This document shows, one piece after another, positions 1-11,076 of a stretch of 64,000 nucleotides of DNA (its first letter is position 1; every line of letters begins with the position of its first letter). The notes beneath the pieces are model-generated. The model searched no databases, was not told the origin of the DNA, and saw only the letters and a list, made by a program, of their open reading frames with translations. The position numbers and the translations under genes were made by a program. The stretch spans positions 1-64,000 of the forward strand of contig NZ_CP009129.1 of the NCBI RefSeq assembly GCF_000785555.1, in the 5' to 3' direction. This stretch comes from Planococcus sp. PAMC 21323. Its GTDB lineage: Bacteria; Bacillota; Bacilli; Bacillales_A; Planococcaceae.

Positions 1-116
1 GTGTTTTCACATAAACTCAAAGTAAGTTTAAAAAATTAAAAGATAGAATATCGAACCCTTTATGTGTTTAAGCTTGAAGGATTTTTTATTGAATTAATAA
101 TTTTGATACTTACTAT

Positions 117-146
117 TTGATATGTATAAAAAGCTTGTTGTATAAT
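117..146 (+). promoter_or_regulatory. ctsR operon promoter
   Basis: A sigma-A-like promoter reads TTGATA at 117-122, an 18-base spacer, then TATAAT at 141-146. The predicted start is near 153, inside the CtsR operator that follows. A weaker alternative is TTGATA 103-108 with TATAAA 125-130. No other gene is visible upstream to base 1, so this is the expected start of the ctsR-mcsA-mcsB-clpC transcript. Confidence 0.7.
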
Positions 147-148
147 TA

Positions 149-170
149 AGTCAAATATAGTCAAAGTCAA
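149..170 (+). promoter_or_regulatory. CtsR operator (heptad direct repeat)
   Basis: Two direct heptads AGTCAAA at 149-155 and 159-165 are separated by TAT. This fits the known CtsR box, a tandem R-GTCAAA repeat with a 3-base spacer. A third partial repeat GTCAA follows at 166-170. The operator covers the predicted start site, so repression by the product of the first gene (autoregulation) is the natural reading. Confidence 0.85.
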
Positions 171-204
171 CTTTTTCAAATTATGTATCGAAGAGGTGAA
201 AGTG

Positions 205-675
205 ATGCGGAACATTTCGGATGTAATTGAAGGTTATTTGAGGCAAGTTATCGAATTAAGCGAGAGAGACCATATTGAAATTAAACGCAGCGAAGTGGCT
301 GAAAAATTTCAATGTGTTCCATCTCAAATAAATTATGTCATCAATACTCGATTTACTGTTGAACGCGGATACTTGGTAGAGAGTAAACGAGGTGGCGGTG
401 GGTACATTCGCATTAAAAGAATACGACTGCATCATAAGTCAGATGTTATAGCAGGAATTATTGAGCGATTGGAACAAGGTGCCACGCAAGTAATGGCAGA
501 AGACATCGTGTTTAGATTACTTGATGAGGAAATCATTTCTAAACGAGAAGCAAAACTGATACTTAGTGCCATTGATCGTGGGACTTTGCTTCTGCCTCTT
601 CCGACACGTGATGAAGTTCGAGCGCGTATTCTTATAGCAATGCTCTTTACAATTAAATATCAAACGAACACATAA
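205..675 (+). CDS. ctsR: CtsR transcriptional repressor of class III heat-shock genes
   Basis: Represses clp genes by binding tandem heptad operators; heat or McsB activity relieves repression. The 156-residue product has the CtsR winged helix-turn-helix in its first 70 residues, including the glycine-rich wing RGGGG at about residues 62-66, and the CtsR C-terminal dimerisation domain. I start at ATG 205, giving MRNISDVIE as in known CtsR proteins, with GAGGTG five bases upstream; GTG codons at 196 and 202 also lie in frame but overlap or crowd that site. First gene of a four-gene operon, with mcsA following after 12 bases. Confidence 0.95.
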   Translation: MRNISDVIEGYLRQVIELSERDHIEIKRSEVAEKFQCVPSQINYVINTRFTVERGYLVESKRGGGGYIRIKRIRLHHKSDVIAGIIERLEQGATQVMAEDIVFRLLDEEIISKREAKLILSAIDRGTLLLPLPTRDEVRARILIAMLFTIKYQTNT

Positions 676-687
676 AGAGGTGAAAAG

Positions 688-1221
688 ATGATTTGTGATC
701 AATGCGGAGAACGTTCTGCATCAGTTATTGTTAAACAACATCAAAAAGGACAGATAGTTGAATTAAATTTATGCCATATCTGTGCTGCTGAAAACCATAG
801 TATTAACATTGCTTTTGAACAGGATCCATTAGCTATTCACCAGCTATTATCAAATTGGTTCCCTAATTCGCAAGCATCCATTAACCCGATTAAAAAAGAA
901 GTCGCAACTTGTCCTACTTGTGGTTTTACATTCTCTAAATTTTTACGATTAGGCAAGTTTGGGTGTGCTTCTTGTTATGATGCATTTTCACCCCAACTGA
1001 ATGAAGTCTTCAAACGATTTCATAATGGGAATACCGAACACACTGGGAAAATTCCCGCTTCTTATGGAACAACTTTAAAAATAAAAAAAGAAATTGAAGA
1101 ACTTCGAAAGCAAATGCAAATATCGATTCAAGGTGAACATTTTGAAGAGGCTGCTAGATTAAGAGATAAAGTAAAAATTTTAAATGCAAAGCTTGAGGGG
1201 GGTATGCCAAATGGCAGTTGA
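688..1221 (+). CDS. mcsA: McsA, zinc-binding activator of the McsB arginine kinase
   Basis: McsA stimulates McsB and helps control CtsR. The 177-residue protein has cysteine pairs at C3/C6, C29/C32, C75/C78 and C93/C96, consistent with zinc binding. A UVR-type helical segment lies at about residues 135-170 (motif FEEAARLRDK), as in the family. A GAGGTG site sits just before ATG 688. Its last 11 bases overlap the start of mcsB, implying translational coupling of the two partners. Confidence 0.93.
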   Translation: MICDQCGERSASVIVKQHQKGQIVELNLCHICAAENHSINIAFEQDPLAIHQLLSNWFPNSQASINPIKKEVATCPTCGFTFSKFLRLGKFGCASCYDAFSPQLNEVFKRFHNGNTEHTGKIPASYGTTLKIKKEIEELRKQMQISIQGEHFEEAARLRDKVKILNAKLEGGMPNGS

Positions 1222-2302
1222 ACGTTTTCTTCAACCCCGTGCAAGCAGTTGGATGGCTAACGATGGCAAAAATGTCGATATTGCTATGAGTACTAGAATC
1301 AGATTGGCGAGAAATTTGAATAATTTTAAATTCCCATATGCTTTTACAGAAGATGAAGCACTTAAAGTGGATAAAGAAATCTCTTCTGTATTATTAGATA
1401 AAGGAAATGAATTAGATTATACTTTTAGCCATATCAGTATTGAAGAGCTAACTCAGTTACAAAAAGAGATATTGGTAGAAAAACATTTAATTAGTCCATA
1501 TCTAATTAATAGTCAACATTCGGGCTCTGTATTGTTATCTAATAACGAAGAGCTAAGTATTATGGTAAATGAAGAAGATCATTTGCGAATTCAAAGTCTC
1601 CAGTCAGGGTTTCAACTTCAACAAGCTTATAAAATAGCAAATGAATTGGATTCTCTGTTAGAAAAGAATTTATCGTACGCTTTTCATGAAAAGCATGGTT
1701 ATTTAACTAGTTGCCCGACAAACGTAGGTACCGGAATGCGGGCATCCGTTATGCTTCATTTACCTGCATTGACTATGTCTCATCAAATTCAACGAATCAT
1801 CCCTGCAATTTCTAGACTTGGGATGGTAGTCCGAGGTATTTATGGTGAGGGTAGTGAAGCTTTAGGAAATGTTTATCAAATATCTAATCAATTAACTCTT
1901 GGTAAATCAGAATATGAGATACTTCAAGATTTGGAAAATATGACAGAACAAATTATTCAACAAGAACGCAAAGCGCGTGAGGCGATTTCGTTAAATTCGC
2001 CAGTAGTATTAGAAGACAGGATATATCGCTCACTTGGTATCCTTACCCATTCGAGACTGCTGACGACAGAAGAAGCTGCAACTTGTCTGTCAGATGTTCG
2101 TTTGGGTATAGATTTAAAGTTGATTCAAGATGTTGATATGTCAATTTTGAATGAGTTAATGATTTTTATGCAGCCGGCATTTCTGCAGCAATATGCAGAC
2201 AAGCCACTGCAACCGAAAGAACGTGATTTTGCTCGGGCCAAGTTGTTCCGAGAGAGGTTAAATAAAAACGGTATAAATAGTGAAGGAGAGGATCTTGCAT
2301 GA
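1211..2302 (+). CDS. mcsB: McsB protein-arginine kinase
   Basis: Phosphorylates arginine side chains, marking proteins for ClpCP, and inactivates CtsR. The 363 residues show the phosphagen-kinase fold signatures: STRIRLARN at 27-35, NEEDHLRIQ at about 120-128, the active-site-region cysteine C168 in [11 protein letters not shown], and [10 protein letters not shown]. An earlier in-frame ATG at 1184 lies inside mcsA. I choose ATG 1211 because GAGGGGGGT is seven bases upstream and the product then starts MAVERFLQ, aligning with family N-termini. The stop overlaps the clpC start (ATGA). Confidence 0.94.
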   Translation: MAVERFLQPRASSWMANDGKNVDIAMSTRIRLARNLNNFKFPYAFTEDEALKVDKEISSVLLDKGNELDYTFSHISIEELTQLQKEILVEKHLISPYLINSQHSGSVLLSNNEELSIMVNEEDHLRIQSLQSGFQLQQAYKIANELDSLLEKNLSYAFHEKHGYLTSCPTNVGTGMRASVMLHLPALTMSHQIQRIIPAISRLGMVVRGIYGEGSEALGNVYQISNQLTLGKSEYEILQDLENMTEQIIQQERKAREAISLNSPVVLEDRIYRSLGILTHSRLLTTEEAATCLSDVRLGIDLKLIQDVDMSILNELMIFMQPAFLQQYADKPLQPKERDFARAKLFRERLNKNGINSEGEDLA

Positions 2303-4761
2303 TGTTTAATCGATTTACACAACGCGCACAAAAAGTTCTTCAGTTAGCTCAAGAAGAGGCCATTCGTATGAAACATGAATCAATCGGTACAGAGCATATT
2401 CTTCTCGGTTTGATTCGTGAAGGTGGCGGGATTGCTGCTAAAGCTCTTGAGGCAATTGAAGTAAATACACAGTTGATCGAAGAAGGTGTTAAAGAATTGG
2501 TTGGAGTCGGCGAAAAAGAAGTCGGTCCGATTGTTCATTACACACCAAGAGCCAAAAAAGTTATTGAATTGTCAGTTGATGAGTCCCGTAAATTGGGGCA
2601 CTCTTATATAGGTACAGAGCATTTACTATTAGCGCTTATTCGTGAAGGAGAAGGCGTTGCGGCTCGCGTGTTAGGAAATGCGGGTGTGAGCTTGAATAAA
2701 GCTCGTCAACAAGTGTTGCAGCTTCTAGGCAGCAATGAGCAGACGTCAACAGGCACGAGCCCGAATGCTTCAGCAAACACACCGACGTTAGATGGATTAG
2801 CTCGTGACCTGACACAAGTTGCTCGCGAAGGCGGATTAGATCCTGTAATCGGTAGAAGTGATGAAATTACACGTGTGATTGAAGTGTTGAGCCGTAGAAC
2901 GAAAAACAACCCAGTCTTAATTGGTGAGCCAGGTGTTGGTAAAACGGCGATTGCTGAAGGATTGGCTCAACAAATTGTTAATAATGAAATTCCAGAAACT
3001 TTGCGTGACAAACGCGTTATGGTTTTGGATATGGGGACAGTAGTTGCAGGAACAAAATACCGCGGGGAATTTGAAGATCGTTTGAAAAAAGTGATGGATG
3101 AAATTCGTCAAGCAGGTAACGTGATTCTGTTTATTGATGAGCTTCATACATTAATCGGTGCTGGCGGAGCAGAAGGTGCGATTGATGCATCTAATATTTT
3201 GAAGCCATCATTGTCACGCGGAGAACTTCAATGTATTGGTGCGACAACTCTAGACGAGTACCGCAAGTACATTGAAAAAGATGCAGCACTTGAGCGTCGT
3301 TTCCAACCGATTCAAGTAGATGAGCCTTCAGTTGAAGAGTCTATTCAAATTATCCGTGGCTTACGCGATCGTTATGAAGCGCATCACCGTGTGAAAATTA
3401 CAGATGAAGCAATTGAAGCAGCAGCTAAAATGTCAGATCGTTATATTTCGGATCGCTTCTTACCGGATAAAGCGATTGACTTGATCGATGAGGCTGGATC
3501 GAAAGTAAGACTTCGTTCTTACACGACTCCACCAGATCTAAAAGAGTTGGAATCTCGATTAGAAGCAGCACGTTCTGAGAAGAACGAAGCAGTTCAAAGC
3601 CAGGAGTTTGAAAAAGCGGCTTCGCTTCGTGATGCTGAACAAAAACTACAAAGTCAATTAGATAAAACGAAAAAAGAGTGGAAAGAAAAGCAAGGCAAAG
3701 AAGAGTCTGAGGTAACAGTAGAAGATATCGCGAAAGTTGTGTCTATGTGGACCGGTATTCCGGTTTCGAAACTGGCACAAACAGAATCAGACAAGCTATT
3801 GAATTTGGAAGCGATTCTTCATAACCGAGTCATTGGTCAAAATGAAGCCGTTACGTCAATTTCGAAAGCTATCCGACGTGCGCGTGCAGGATTGAAAGAT
3901 CCGAAACGTCCAATTGGCTCGTTCATTTTCCTTGGACCAACAGGTGTTGGTAAAACAGAATTAGCACGTGCACTAGCTGAGTCTATGTTTGGTGATGAAG
4001 AAGCAATGATTCGCATCGACATGTCTGAATACATGGAAAGACATTCGACTTCACGTTTGGTTGGATCACCTCCAGGCTATGTTGGCTATGAAGAAGGCGG
4101 ACAGTTAACGGAAAAAGTACGCAGAAAACCGTATTCCGTAGTACTTCTTGATGAAATTGAAAAAGCTCACCCAGATGTCTTCAATATTCTATTGCAAGTT
4201 CTTGAAGATGGTCGTTTGACGGATTCAAAAGGTCGCAGAGTCGATTTCCGTAATACGGTCATTATCATGACTTCAAACGTTGGAGCAGAAGAGCTGAAAT
4301 ACAATAAATACGTTGGCTTTAATTTGGATGACGCCAAAACGGATTACAAAGACATGAAAGGGAAAATGCTTGCTGAATTGAAAAAAGCATTCCGCCCAGA
4401 GTTCTTAAACCGTGTCGATGACATGATTGTCTTCCATTCTCTTGAAAAAGAAAACTTAAGAGAAATTGTGAACTTGATGACCAAACAATTGGTTGATCGT
4501 TTGAAAGAACAGGATATCGATTTGGAGTTAACAGATGCAGCGCTTGAAAAAGTAGCGAACGAAGGATATGACCCAGAATACGGGGCGCGTCCACTACGTC
4601 GTTCCCTTCAAAAACACGTCGAAGATCGTTTGTCAGAAGAGCTATTAAAAGGTACGGCTCTGTCAGGTCAAAAAATTATCTTTGATGTTGAAGGCGATGA
4701 ATTTATCGTTCGAACAAATAAGCCGGAAAAAGTAAAAGAAATCGCAATCGAAAAACAATAA
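2299..4761 (+). CDS. clpC: ClpC AAA+ unfoldase, ATPase subunit of ClpCP protease
   Basis: Hexameric unfoldase that feeds substrates, including arginine-phosphorylated proteins, to ClpP. The 820 residues contain two N-terminal Clp repeats (about 1-145), a first AAA+ domain with Walker A GEPGVGKT near 209-216 and Walker B FIDELHT, a UVR-containing middle domain, a second AAA+ domain with Walker A GPTGVGKT near 546-553, and a C-terminal ClpB-D2 small domain. It starts [10 protein letters not shown], as in B. subtilis. SD GAAGGAGAG precedes it. Last gene of the CtsR operon, ending at a strong terminator. Confidence 0.97.
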   Translation: MMFNRFTQRAQKVLQLAQEEAIRMKHESIGTEHILLGLIREGGGIAAKALEAIEVNTQLIEEGVKELVGVGEKEVGPIVHYTPRAKKVIELSVDESRKLGHSYIGTEHLLLALIREGEGVAARVLGNAGVSLNKARQQVLQLLGSNEQTSTGTSPNASANTPTLDGLARDLTQVAREGGLDPVIGRSDEITRVIEVLSRRTKNNPVLIGEPGVGKTAIAEGLAQQIVNNEIPETLRDKRVMVLDMGTVVAGTKYRGEFEDRLKKVMDEIRQAGNVILFIDELHTLIGAGGAEGAIDASNILKPSLSRGELQCIGATTLDEYRKYIEKDAALERRFQPIQVDEPSVEESIQIIRGLRDRYEAHHRVKITDEAIEAAAKMSDRYISDRFLPDKAIDLIDEAGSKVRLRSYTTPPDLKELESRLEAARSEKNEAVQSQEFEKAASLRDAEQKLQSQLDKTKKEWKEKQGKEESEVTVEDIAKVVSMWTGIPVSKLAQTESDKLLNLEAILHNRVIGQNEAVTSISKAIRRARAGLKDPKRPIGSFIFLGPTGVGKTELARALAESMFGDEEAMIRIDMSEYMERHSTSRLVGSPPGYVGYEEGGQLTEKVRRKPYSVVLLDEIEKAHPDVFNILLQVLEDGRLTDSKGRRVDFRNTVIIMTSNVGAEELKYNKYVGFNLDDAKTDYKDMKGKMLAELKKAFRPEFLNRVDDMIVFHSLEKENLREIVNLMTKQLVDRLKEQDIDLELTDAALEKVANEGYDPEYGARPLRRSLQKHVEDRLSEELLKGTALSGQKIIFDVEGDEFIVRTNKPEKVKEIAIEKQ

Positions 4762-4768
4762 GAACATG

Positions 4769-4805
4769 CCGCTCTCCGGAGTTATTTTCCGGTGAGCGGT
4801 TTTTC
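4769..4805 (+). terminator. Intrinsic terminator after clpC
   Basis: Inverted repeat with an 11-base arm 4769-4779 (CCGCTCTCCGG) and arm 4789-4799 (CCGGTGAGCGG), one mismatch, followed by a T run 4800-4805. It separates the CtsR operon from radA. Confidence 0.85.
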
Positions 4806-4822
4806 TATTTAAGGAGGTACAC

Positions 4823-6199
4823 ATGGCTAAGAAAAAAACCAAATTTATTTGTCAGTCGTGTGGCTATGAATCGGCCAGATGGATGGGGAAATGTCCAGGT
4901 TGCGCATCATGGAATACCATGACAGAAGAGGTTGAAGTTCAAGCTCCTAAAGGGACGCGTGGTGCTTTTCAACATAGTGCAGCTGTTCCACAAAAAGCGA
5001 CGCCGATTAATGCCATTGAAACACAAGACGAACCACGAGTAGAAACGGAACTAAGTGAATTAAACCGTGTACTTGGCGGGGGAATTGTGCCAGGGTCACT
5101 CGTGCTTATTGGGGGAGACCCAGGTATCGGGAAATCGACATTGCTGTTACAAGTTTCAGCGATGCTTGCAAATAGTGGAAACCGGGTATTATATATTTCC
5201 GGAGAAGAATCAATTCGCCAAACAAAATTGCGTGCAGAGCGTTTAGACGCATCGTCATCAGAGTTATTTATTTATGCTGAAACGAACTTAGAGTTAATTC
5301 ACCATACGATAGAAGAGGTAGCACCTGACTTTGTCATTGTCGACTCTATACAAACTGTTCATCACCCGGAAGTAACTTCAGCACCAGGTAGTGTGACGCA
5401 AGTAAGAGAAAGTACGGCAGAATTAATGCGAATCGCCAAGACAAAAAATATTGCGATTTTCTTAGTTGGGCACGTAACAAAAGAAGGACAAATTGCAGGG
5501 CCTCGAATTTTAGAGCATATGGTAGATACGGTATTGTATTTTGAGGGCGAACGTCATCACACATACCGCATTTTACGCAGTGTGAAAAACCGGTTTGGTT
5601 CTACCAATGAAATCGCCATTTTTGAGATGCTTCAAGGTGGATTAAAAGAAGTGTTAAATCCATCAGAATTATTTTTACAAGAGCGATCGAGTGGCTCGGC
5701 AGGCTCAACTGTTGTTGCTTCAATGGAAGGAACAAGGCCAATTTTGGTTGAAATTCAAGCCTTAGTCACACCTTCAAGTTTTAATTATCCAAAACGGATG
5801 GCGACAGGAATCGATGTTAACCGCGTTACGCTGTTAATGGCGGTTCTAGAAAAGCGCGTAGGTATGCTTTTACAAGCGCAAGATGCTTATATCAAAGTAG
5901 CGGGTGGTGTGAAGCTTGACGAACCTGCAATTGATTTGGCAGTGTTAGCAAGCATTGTTTCAAGTTTCCGTGACAAAGCGCCAAATGTTTATGATTGTAT
6001 TATTGGAGAAGTCGGATTGACTGGTGAAGTCAGACGCGTATCGCGTATCGAGCAGCGTGTTCAAGAAGCAGCGAAGTTAGGCTTTAAGCGTGCCATTATT
6101 CCGGCATCTAATTTAGGCGGCTGGGATTATCCGGAAGGAATTCGTGTAGTTGGTGTAGAAAGTGTTAACGATGCATTAAAAGAGATCTTTCCACAGTAA
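4823..6199 (+). CDS. radA: RadA/Sms DNA repair and branch-migration ATPase
   Basis: RecA-like protein acting in recombination intermediate processing. The 458 residues show an N-terminal C4 zinc finger (C10, C13, C24, C27), Walker [10 protein letters not shown] near 98-106, the RadA-specific KNRFGSTNE motif near 255-263, and a Lon-protease-like C-terminal domain. AAGGAGGT lies four bases before ATG 4823. In B. subtilis disA follows directly; here a terminator and a PIN/TRAM gene follow instead. Confidence 0.96.
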   Translation: MAKKKTKFICQSCGYESARWMGKCPGCASWNTMTEEVEVQAPKGTRGAFQHSAAVPQKATPINAIETQDEPRVETELSELNRVLGGGIVPGSLVLIGGDPGIGKSTLLLQVSAMLANSGNRVLYISGEESIRQTKLRAERLDASSSELFIYAETNLELIHHTIEEVAPDFVIVDSIQTVHHPEVTSAPGSVTQVRESTAELMRIAKTKNIAIFLVGHVTKEGQIAGPRILEHMVDTVLYFEGERHHTYRILRSVKNRFGSTNEIAIFEMLQGGLKEVLNPSELFLQERSSGSAGSTVVASMEGTRPILVEIQALVTPSSFNYPKRMATGIDVNRVTLLMAVLEKRVGMLLQAQDAYIKVAGGVKLDEPAIDLAVLASIVSSFRDKAPNVYDCIIGEVGLTGEVRRVSRIEQRVQEAAKLGFKRAIIPASNLGGWDYPEGIRVVGVESVNDALKEIFPQ

Positions 6200-6224
6200 G
6201 GAGGCAATGTTGCCTCCTTTTATT
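6198..6224 (+). terminator. Intrinsic terminator after radA
   Basis: AAGGAGGCAA (6198-6207) pairs with TTGCCTCCTT (6210-6219), starting at the radA stop codon and followed by a T-rich tract. Confidence 0.75.
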
Positions 6225-6292
6225 TCTAGAAAAGTTTCTTTGGAGCGTTCTTGTTTTAAAATGTGTATAATTAAAAAAAGGAGGTGGAGCTC

Positions 6293-7372
6293 GTGTTAAG
6301 ACCTATTATTCAAATAATGTTTTTACTTATTGGTGCGACGATTGGAATTTTATTATTACCATCAGCATTTGAACTTATTCCCCTTCTCGACAATCCGTGG
6401 ATCAGTAATCCTTATGTAGCAGCTATTGTTGGTGCTCTTGTCTTTTTCTTATTGTCTTTATTATTTGTCGATTCATTGATTAACTTTATGAAATGGATGG
6501 AAGAGAAGTTATTGCGTGCCCCAACCCCAGACCTATTATTTGGAACGGTCGGGATGGTTATTGGTCTTGTAGTGGCGTTCTTAATTGGATTTGCATTGAG
6601 TACAGTTGATATTCCACTCGTAGCAACCGTAGCGCCATTAGTACTTTCTGTAGTGCTCGGTTATTTAGGATTTCAAGTTGGTTTTCAAAAGCGCGAAGAG
6701 ATGTTGACGATGTTGACGCCTGCCAGATTTGTACCTACGAAAAAACAGGAAATAGAAGAACCGATTGAAAAAACGTCTTATAAATTGCTCGATACGAGTG
6801 TGATTATCGATGGTCGAATTGCGGATATTTCTGCAACTGGCTTTATGGAAGGTACATTTGTTGTGCCTCAATTTGTTTTGTCTGAACTGCAACATATTGC
6901 GGATTCGTCAGATACATTGAAAAGAACACGTGGTAGACGCGGGTTAGATATTTTGAAACGTCTTCAAAGTGAACGTGTTGATGCGATTATGATTACGGAA
7001 GAAAGTTTTGATGAAGTGAGCGAAGTCGATTTGAAATTGATGCGCGCTGCGAAAAAAATGGGCGGCAAAGTAGTAACCAATGATTTTAATCTCAATAAAG
7101 TATGTGAACTTCACAATGTTCCTGTATTGAACATTAATGATTTAGCTAATGCTGTAAAACCTGTCGTTATTCCAGGAGAAGATATGCACGTCGTGGTCAT
7201 TAAAGACGGCAAAGAGCAAAATCAAGGTGTTGCTTATTTAGATGATGGAACGATGATTGTTATTGAAGGTGGCAAAGGATTTATCGGCCAGGCCATCAAC
7301 GTTACAGTAACGAGTGTGTTGCAGACTTCTGCAGGCAGAATGATCTTCGCGAAACCGCGTGAAAGTAAATAA
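6293..7372 (+). CDS. PIN/TRAM-domain membrane protein (YacL-like putative RNase)
   Basis: The 359-residue protein has about four hydrophobic segments in its first 130 residues. A cytoplasmic PIN nuclease domain begins at LLDTSVIIDGRIADI near residue 164 with its acidic residues, and a TRAM-like domain lies at about 290-350. The family is conserved next to radA/ispD in Bacillales; its substrate is not established. I use GTG 6293 (MLRPIIQ) because GTG 6284 lies inside the SD AGGAGGTG. A TATAAT at 6266-6271 suggests an own promoter, without a convincing -35. Confidence 0.85.
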   Translation: MLRPIIQIMFLLIGATIGILLLPSAFELIPLLDNPWISNPYVAAIVGALVFFLLSLLFVDSLINFMKWMEEKLLRAPTPDLLFGTVGMVIGLVVAFLIGFALSTVDIPLVATVAPLVLSVVLGYLGFQVGFQKREEMLTMLTPARFVPTKKQEIEEPIEKTSYKLLDTSVIIDGRIADISATGFMEGTFVVPQFVLSELQHIADSSDTLKRTRGRRGLDILKRLQSERVDAIMITEESFDEVSEVDLKLMRAAKKMGGKVVTNDFNLNKVCELHNVPVLNINDLANAVKPVVIPGEDMHVVVIKDGKEQNQGVAYLDDGTMIVIEGGKGFIGQAINVTVTSVLQTSAGRMIFAKPRESK

Positions 7373-7401
7373 CGTGCAACATATGATAAGGATGTTTTTT
7401 T

Positions 7402-8097
7402 ATGAATTATACAGTCGTCTTACCTGCTGCTGGCAGTGGGAAACGAATGAAAGCTGATAAAAATAAATTATTACTCGAACTTTTTAATAAGCCTATTTTT
7501 CTTTATACATTAGAAGTTTTTCAACAAGATCCAAATTGTAATGCAATTTGGTTGGCGGTAAAAGAGCAAGAACAAGAGTTGATTGAAGGATATGTGAAAC
7601 GCTATAACATCACAAAAGTTCAAGGGTACGCTACAGGGGGAGCAGAGCGGCAAGATAGTGTAAGAGCCTGTCTTGAAGCGATTCCACCTTGTGGCGTTGT
7701 TTTAGTTCATGATGCGGCGCGGCCTTTTATTGACCAAGCCGTCATAGCTGATTTAGTAGATACAGCGCAAACAACAGGAGCGGCAATAGCGGCTGTTCCG
7801 GTGAAAGATACGATTAAAAAAGCAGAAAACGGCATCATTTCAGAAACAGTAGACCGCAATCAATTGTGGATGATTCAAACGCCGCAAGCCTTTCGTTATG
7901 CGTTAATTTTAGAAGCAGCACAAAAAGCCCATCAAGACGGGTTTATGGGGACAGATGAAGCAATGCTTGTTGAGCGCTTAAATTACCCTGTCGCAATTGT
8001 AGAGAGTACATATGAAAATATTAAAATGACGACACCGGATGATTTGATTTATGGAAAAGCCATTCTGGAAAGTCGCTTACAGGAGGAACAGAAATGA
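7402..8097 (+). CDS. ispD: IspD, 2-C-methyl-D-erythritol 4-phosphate cytidylyltransferase
   Basis: Third step of the MEP isoprenoid pathway: transfers CMP from CTP to methylerythritol phosphate. The 231 residues carry the nucleotide-binding motif [10 protein letters not shown] at 7-16, VHDAARP, and [16 protein letters not shown], all typical of IspD. A modest SD AAGGATG lies seven bases before ATG. Its stop overlaps ispF by four bases, so the two consecutive MEP enzymes are coupled. Confidence 0.95.
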   Translation: MNYTVVLPAAGSGKRMKADKNKLLLELFNKPIFLYTLEVFQQDPNCNAIWLAVKEQEQELIEGYVKRYNITKVQGYATGGAERQDSVRACLEAIPPCGVVLVHDAARPFIDQAVIADLVDTAQTTGAAIAAVPVKDTIKKAENGIISETVDRNQLWMIQTPQAFRYALILEAAQKAHQDGFMGTDEAMLVERLNYPVAIVESTYENIKMTTPDDLIYGKAILESRLQEEQK

Positions 8098-8594
8098 TTC
8101 GAATTGGACAAGGATACGATGTACATCAACTAGCAGAAGGACGTCCATTTATTTTAGGTGGCGTTGAAATTGAACACGACCGGGGACTTCTTGGTCATTC
8201 AGATGCAGACGTACTGTTGCATACCATCACAGATGCGGCACTGGGCGCAATTTGTGGAGGCGATATCGGTAAGCATTTTCCAGACACAGACCCGGAATTT
8301 AAAAATGCTGATTCGCGCAAGTTATTAACGCATATTTGGCAATACGTAAAAGAACAAGGTTACGAGCTCGGTAATGTGGATTGTACAGTGATTGCGCAAA
8401 AGCCAAAATTGGCTCCTTATATTGAACAAATGCGTGAATCGATTGCGAACTTGCTTGAAGCAGATATTTCACAAGTCAATGTTAAAGCCACAACTTCAGA
8501 ACATCTTGGATTTGTTGGACGTGAAGAAGGAATTGCTGCACTTGCAGTAATCTTATTGACGAAGCATCCAGTTTCTCTTGATGTTCCAGAGTGA
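8094..8594 (+). CDS. ispF: IspF, 2-C-methyl-D-erythritol 2,4-cyclodiphosphate synthase
   Basis: Fifth step of the MEP pathway, cyclising CDP-ME2P to MEcPP. The 166 residues show metal ligands D9 and H11 in GYDVHQL, H43 in the [10 protein letters not shown] block, and the C-terminal motif [25 protein letters not shown] lies just upstream, within the end of ispD. Length and start fit the family. Confidence 0.96.
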   Translation: MIRIGQGYDVHQLAEGRPFILGGVEIEHDRGLLGHSDADVLLHTITDAALGAICGGDIGKHFPDTDPEFKNADSRKLLTHIWQYVKEQGYELGNVDCTVIAQKPKLAPYIEQMRESIANLLEADISQVNVKATTSEHLGFVGREEGIAALAVILLTKHPVSLDVPE

Positions 8595-8636
8595 TAGAAT
8601 AGTAGAAGGATAAACGATATTTTAGGAGGAAATAAA

Positions 8637-10100
8637 ATGACACAAGAAGTTCGCGTACGTTACGCACCAAGCCCGACAGGCCATTTGCATATCGGGGGCG
8701 CTCGTACAGCTTTATTTAACTATTTATTTGCGCGTCACAATAACGGGAAGTTCATCGTTCGAATTGAAGATACAGATACAGCTCGTAATATTGAGACAGG
8801 CGTTATGTCTCAACTGGATAACTTGAAATGGTTAGGCATTGAACACGATGAATCGATTGATGTTGGAGGGGAATACGGACCTTACCGTCAAATGGAGCGT
8901 TTGGATACGTATAAAAAACATTCAGACGAAATGCTTGAAAAAGGATTGGCATTTAAATGTTTCTGTACTCCTGAAGAATTAGAAGTAGAACGCGATGCAC
9001 AAAAAGCAGCGGGCATTGCAGCTCCTCAATACAGCGGAACTTGCCGCAACTTAACGACTGAAGAAGTCGCTGAACGAGAAGCATCAGGTAAGACGTATAG
9101 TATTCGTGCAAAAGTTCCTACGAACGTAACTTATGAATTTAACGATTTAGTACGTGGCCCGATTTCATTTGAATCAAAAGATATTGGCGACTGGGTAATG
9201 GTTAAAACGACGGGTATTCCGACATATAATTTTGCCGTTGTTATCGATGATTATTTGATGAAGATTTCTCATGTTTTCCGCGGAGAAGAGCATTTGTCAA
9301 ACACGCCAAGACAAATGATGATCTACGATGCATTTGGTTGGGATTACCCGAGCTATGGTCACATGACATTGATCATTAACGAAGACCGCAAGAAATTATC
9401 GAAACGTGACGAGTCAATTTTACAGTTTATTTCACAGTATAAAGAATTGGGTTATATTCCTGAAGCTTTGTTCAACTTCTTTGCGCTTCTTGGCTGGTCT
9501 CCAGAAGGAGAAGATGAGATCTTCTCGAAAGAAGAATTTATTCGCATTTTTGATGTAGAGCGTTTGTCTAAATCGCCATCGATGTTCGATAAGCAAAAGT
9601 TAATGTGGATGAACAACCAATACATTAAACAATTGCCGCTCGAAGAAGTTGTGAAGTTATCACTTCCTCATTTGCAAAAGGCAGGAAAATTGCCTGAAGA
9701 GATGACACCAGAACAAACAGAGTGGGCAAACAAACTTGTTGCTTTGTACCACGATCAAATGAGCTACGGTGCTGAAATTACCGAGCTATCAGAACAGTTT
9801 TTCACTGACGACTTAACATACGGCGAAGCTGAAAAAGAAGTGTTAGCTGGAGAACAAGTACCAGAAGTGATGGCTTCATTTAAAGAGCAATTAGCTGAAT
9901 TAGAAAACTTTGAGCCGGCTGAAATTAAAGCAGCAATCAAAGCTGTTCAAAAAGCAACCGGTCATAAAGGTAAAAACTTATTCATGCCAATTCGTGTTGT
10001 CATTACTGGGCAAATGCACGGACCGGAACTGCCAGATGCGATTTCGTTATTAGGAAAAGACAAAGCGATTGCTCGCGTTGCACAGTATGCAAGTGCGTAA
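8637..10100 (+). CDS. gltX: Glutamyl-tRNA synthetase
   Basis: Class I synthetase that charges tRNA-Glu. In organisms with GatCAB, as in most Bacillales, it also mischarges tRNA-Gln. The 487 residues include the HIGH-type motif in [12 protein letters not shown] near 11-22 and the KMSKS-type KKLSKRD near 251-257, followed by the helical anticodon-binding region. TAGGAGGAA lies six bases before ATG. The cysteine T-box leader begins right after the stop. Confidence 0.97.
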   Translation: MTQEVRVRYAPSPTGHLHIGGARTALFNYLFARHNNGKFIVRIEDTDTARNIETGVMSQLDNLKWLGIEHDESIDVGGEYGPYRQMERLDTYKKHSDEMLEKGLAFKCFCTPEELEVERDAQKAAGIAAPQYSGTCRNLTTEEVAEREASGKTYSIRAKVPTNVTYEFNDLVRGPISFESKDIGDWVMVKTTGIPTYNFAVVIDDYLMKISHVFRGEEHLSNTPRQMMIYDAFGWDYPSYGHMTLIINEDRKKLSKRDESILQFISQYKELGYIPEALFNFFALLGWSPEGEDEIFSKEEFIRIFDVERLSKSPSMFDKQKLMWMNNQYIKQLPLEEVVKLSLPHLQKAGKLPEEMTPEQTEWANKLVALYHDQMSYGAEITELSEQFFTDDLTYGEAEKEVLAGEQVPEVMASFKEQLAELENFEPAEIKAAIKAVQKATGHKGKNLFMPIRVVITGQMHGPELPDAISLLGKDKAIARVAQYASA

Positions 10101-10102
10101 CG

Positions 10103-10130
10103 TTGACTTATTGGGCTGACGGTGTAAAAT
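10103..10130 (+). promoter_or_regulatory. Promoter of the cysE T-box transcript
   Basis: TTGACT at 10103-10108, a 16-base spacer, TAAAAT at 10125-10130, three bases after the gltX stop. The predicted start near 10137 is just before stem I of the T-box leader. Confidence 0.65.
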
Positions 10131-10136
10131 GAATTT

Positions 10137-10390
10137 ACTATCATTAAAACGTTGACGAGAAGAAGTACGTGCAGCAAGCTCTCTAGAGAAGATCCTCACC
10201 GGCTGAAAGGGATCTGTGCCACTGCTGCATCGAAATGCCTCTCCGAGTGCTGAGTCGAAAACAAGTAGACCAGACGTTTTGCCTGCGTTAGAGGCTTTCG
10301 AGAGAAAAGGGCGTGTTGTCCTTTTAATCAGAGTGGAACCGCGCAACTATGCGTCTCTGTCATTTACATGACAGGGGCGCTTTTTATTTT
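10137..10390 (+). promoter_or_regulatory. T-box riboswitch (Cys specifier) controlling cysE-cysS
   Basis: Senses uncharged tRNA-Cys. Stem I is visible: GTGCAGCA near 10172 pairs with TGCTGCAT ending at 10230. The 3' side of the specifier loop, CGAAATGCC, aligns with the known GAAA-NNN layout and places codon UGC (Cys) at 10236-10238. The conserved T-box GAGTGGAACCGCG spans 10331-10343. A terminator follows: GCGTCTCTGTCA (10351-10362) pairs with TGACAGGGGCGC (10369-10380), then a T tract. A Cys specifier fits the downstream Ser acetyltransferase and Cys-tRNA synthetase. Confidence 0.92.
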
Positions 10391-10413
10391 GGAACAGAAA
10401 GGAAGCGAGAAAA

Positions 10414-11076
10414 ATGTTTAAATTACTAAAAGATGATGTTGATGTCATTTTCGAACAAGACCCAGCAGCGCGTAATTATTGGGAAGTTATCCTTACGTAT
10501 TCCGGACTTCATGCCATTTGGTCGCACCGGCTGGCACATTTTTTCTTTAAAAATAAATTATTCTTTATTGCCCGCGCGATCTCGCAGATTAGTCGATTTT
10601 TCACAGGAATCGAAATTCATCCAGGTGCCGTAATTGGTCGTCGCTTTTTTATTGACCACGGCATGGGAGTTGTAATTGGGGAAACATGTGAAATCGGCGA
10701 TAACGTTACGTTGTATCAAGGAGTAACATTAGGCGGCACAGGAAAAGAGCGTGGCAAACGTCACCCAACATTAGAAGATAATGTATTGGTTGCGACTGGA
10801 GCTAAAGTTTTAGGGTCTATCGTAATTGGTGCCAATTCCAAAGTTGGAGCGGGTTCAGTTGTTTTGAAAAATGTACCCGTAAACTCTACAGTAGTTGGAA
10901 TTCCAGGAAAAGTGGTTATGCAAAACGGAGTCAAAGTAAAGCAAGACTTGAATCACCAAAATATGCCAGATCCTGTCATGGATAAATGCGATGGCATGGA
11001 AGCGAAAATTGCTAAGTTGCAACAAGAAATAGAACAGTTAAAAACATCAACAAAGAAAGAAGGGCGAGATTTATGA
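10414..11076 (+). CDS. cysE: Serine O-acetyltransferase
   Basis: Makes O-acetylserine, the acceptor for sulfide in cysteine synthesis. The 220 residues have the N-terminal helical region followed by left-handed beta-helix hexapeptide repeats and the [16 protein letters not shown] segment near the active site. The C-terminus ends in a lysine- and glutamate-rich helix. SD GAAAGGAAG precedes ATG 10414. First gene after the Cys T-box; overlaps cysS by four bases. Confidence 0.95.
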   Translation: MFKLLKDDVDVIFEQDPAARNYWEVILTYSGLHAIWSHRLAHFFFKNKLFFIARAISQISRFFTGIEIHPGAVIGRRFFIDHGMGVVIGETCEIGDNVTLYQGVTLGGTGKERGKRHPTLEDNVLVATGAKVLGSIVIGANSKVGAGSVVLKNVPVNSTVVGIPGKVVMQNGVKVKQDLNHQNMPDPVMDKCDGMEAKIAKLQQEIEQLKTSTKKEGRDL

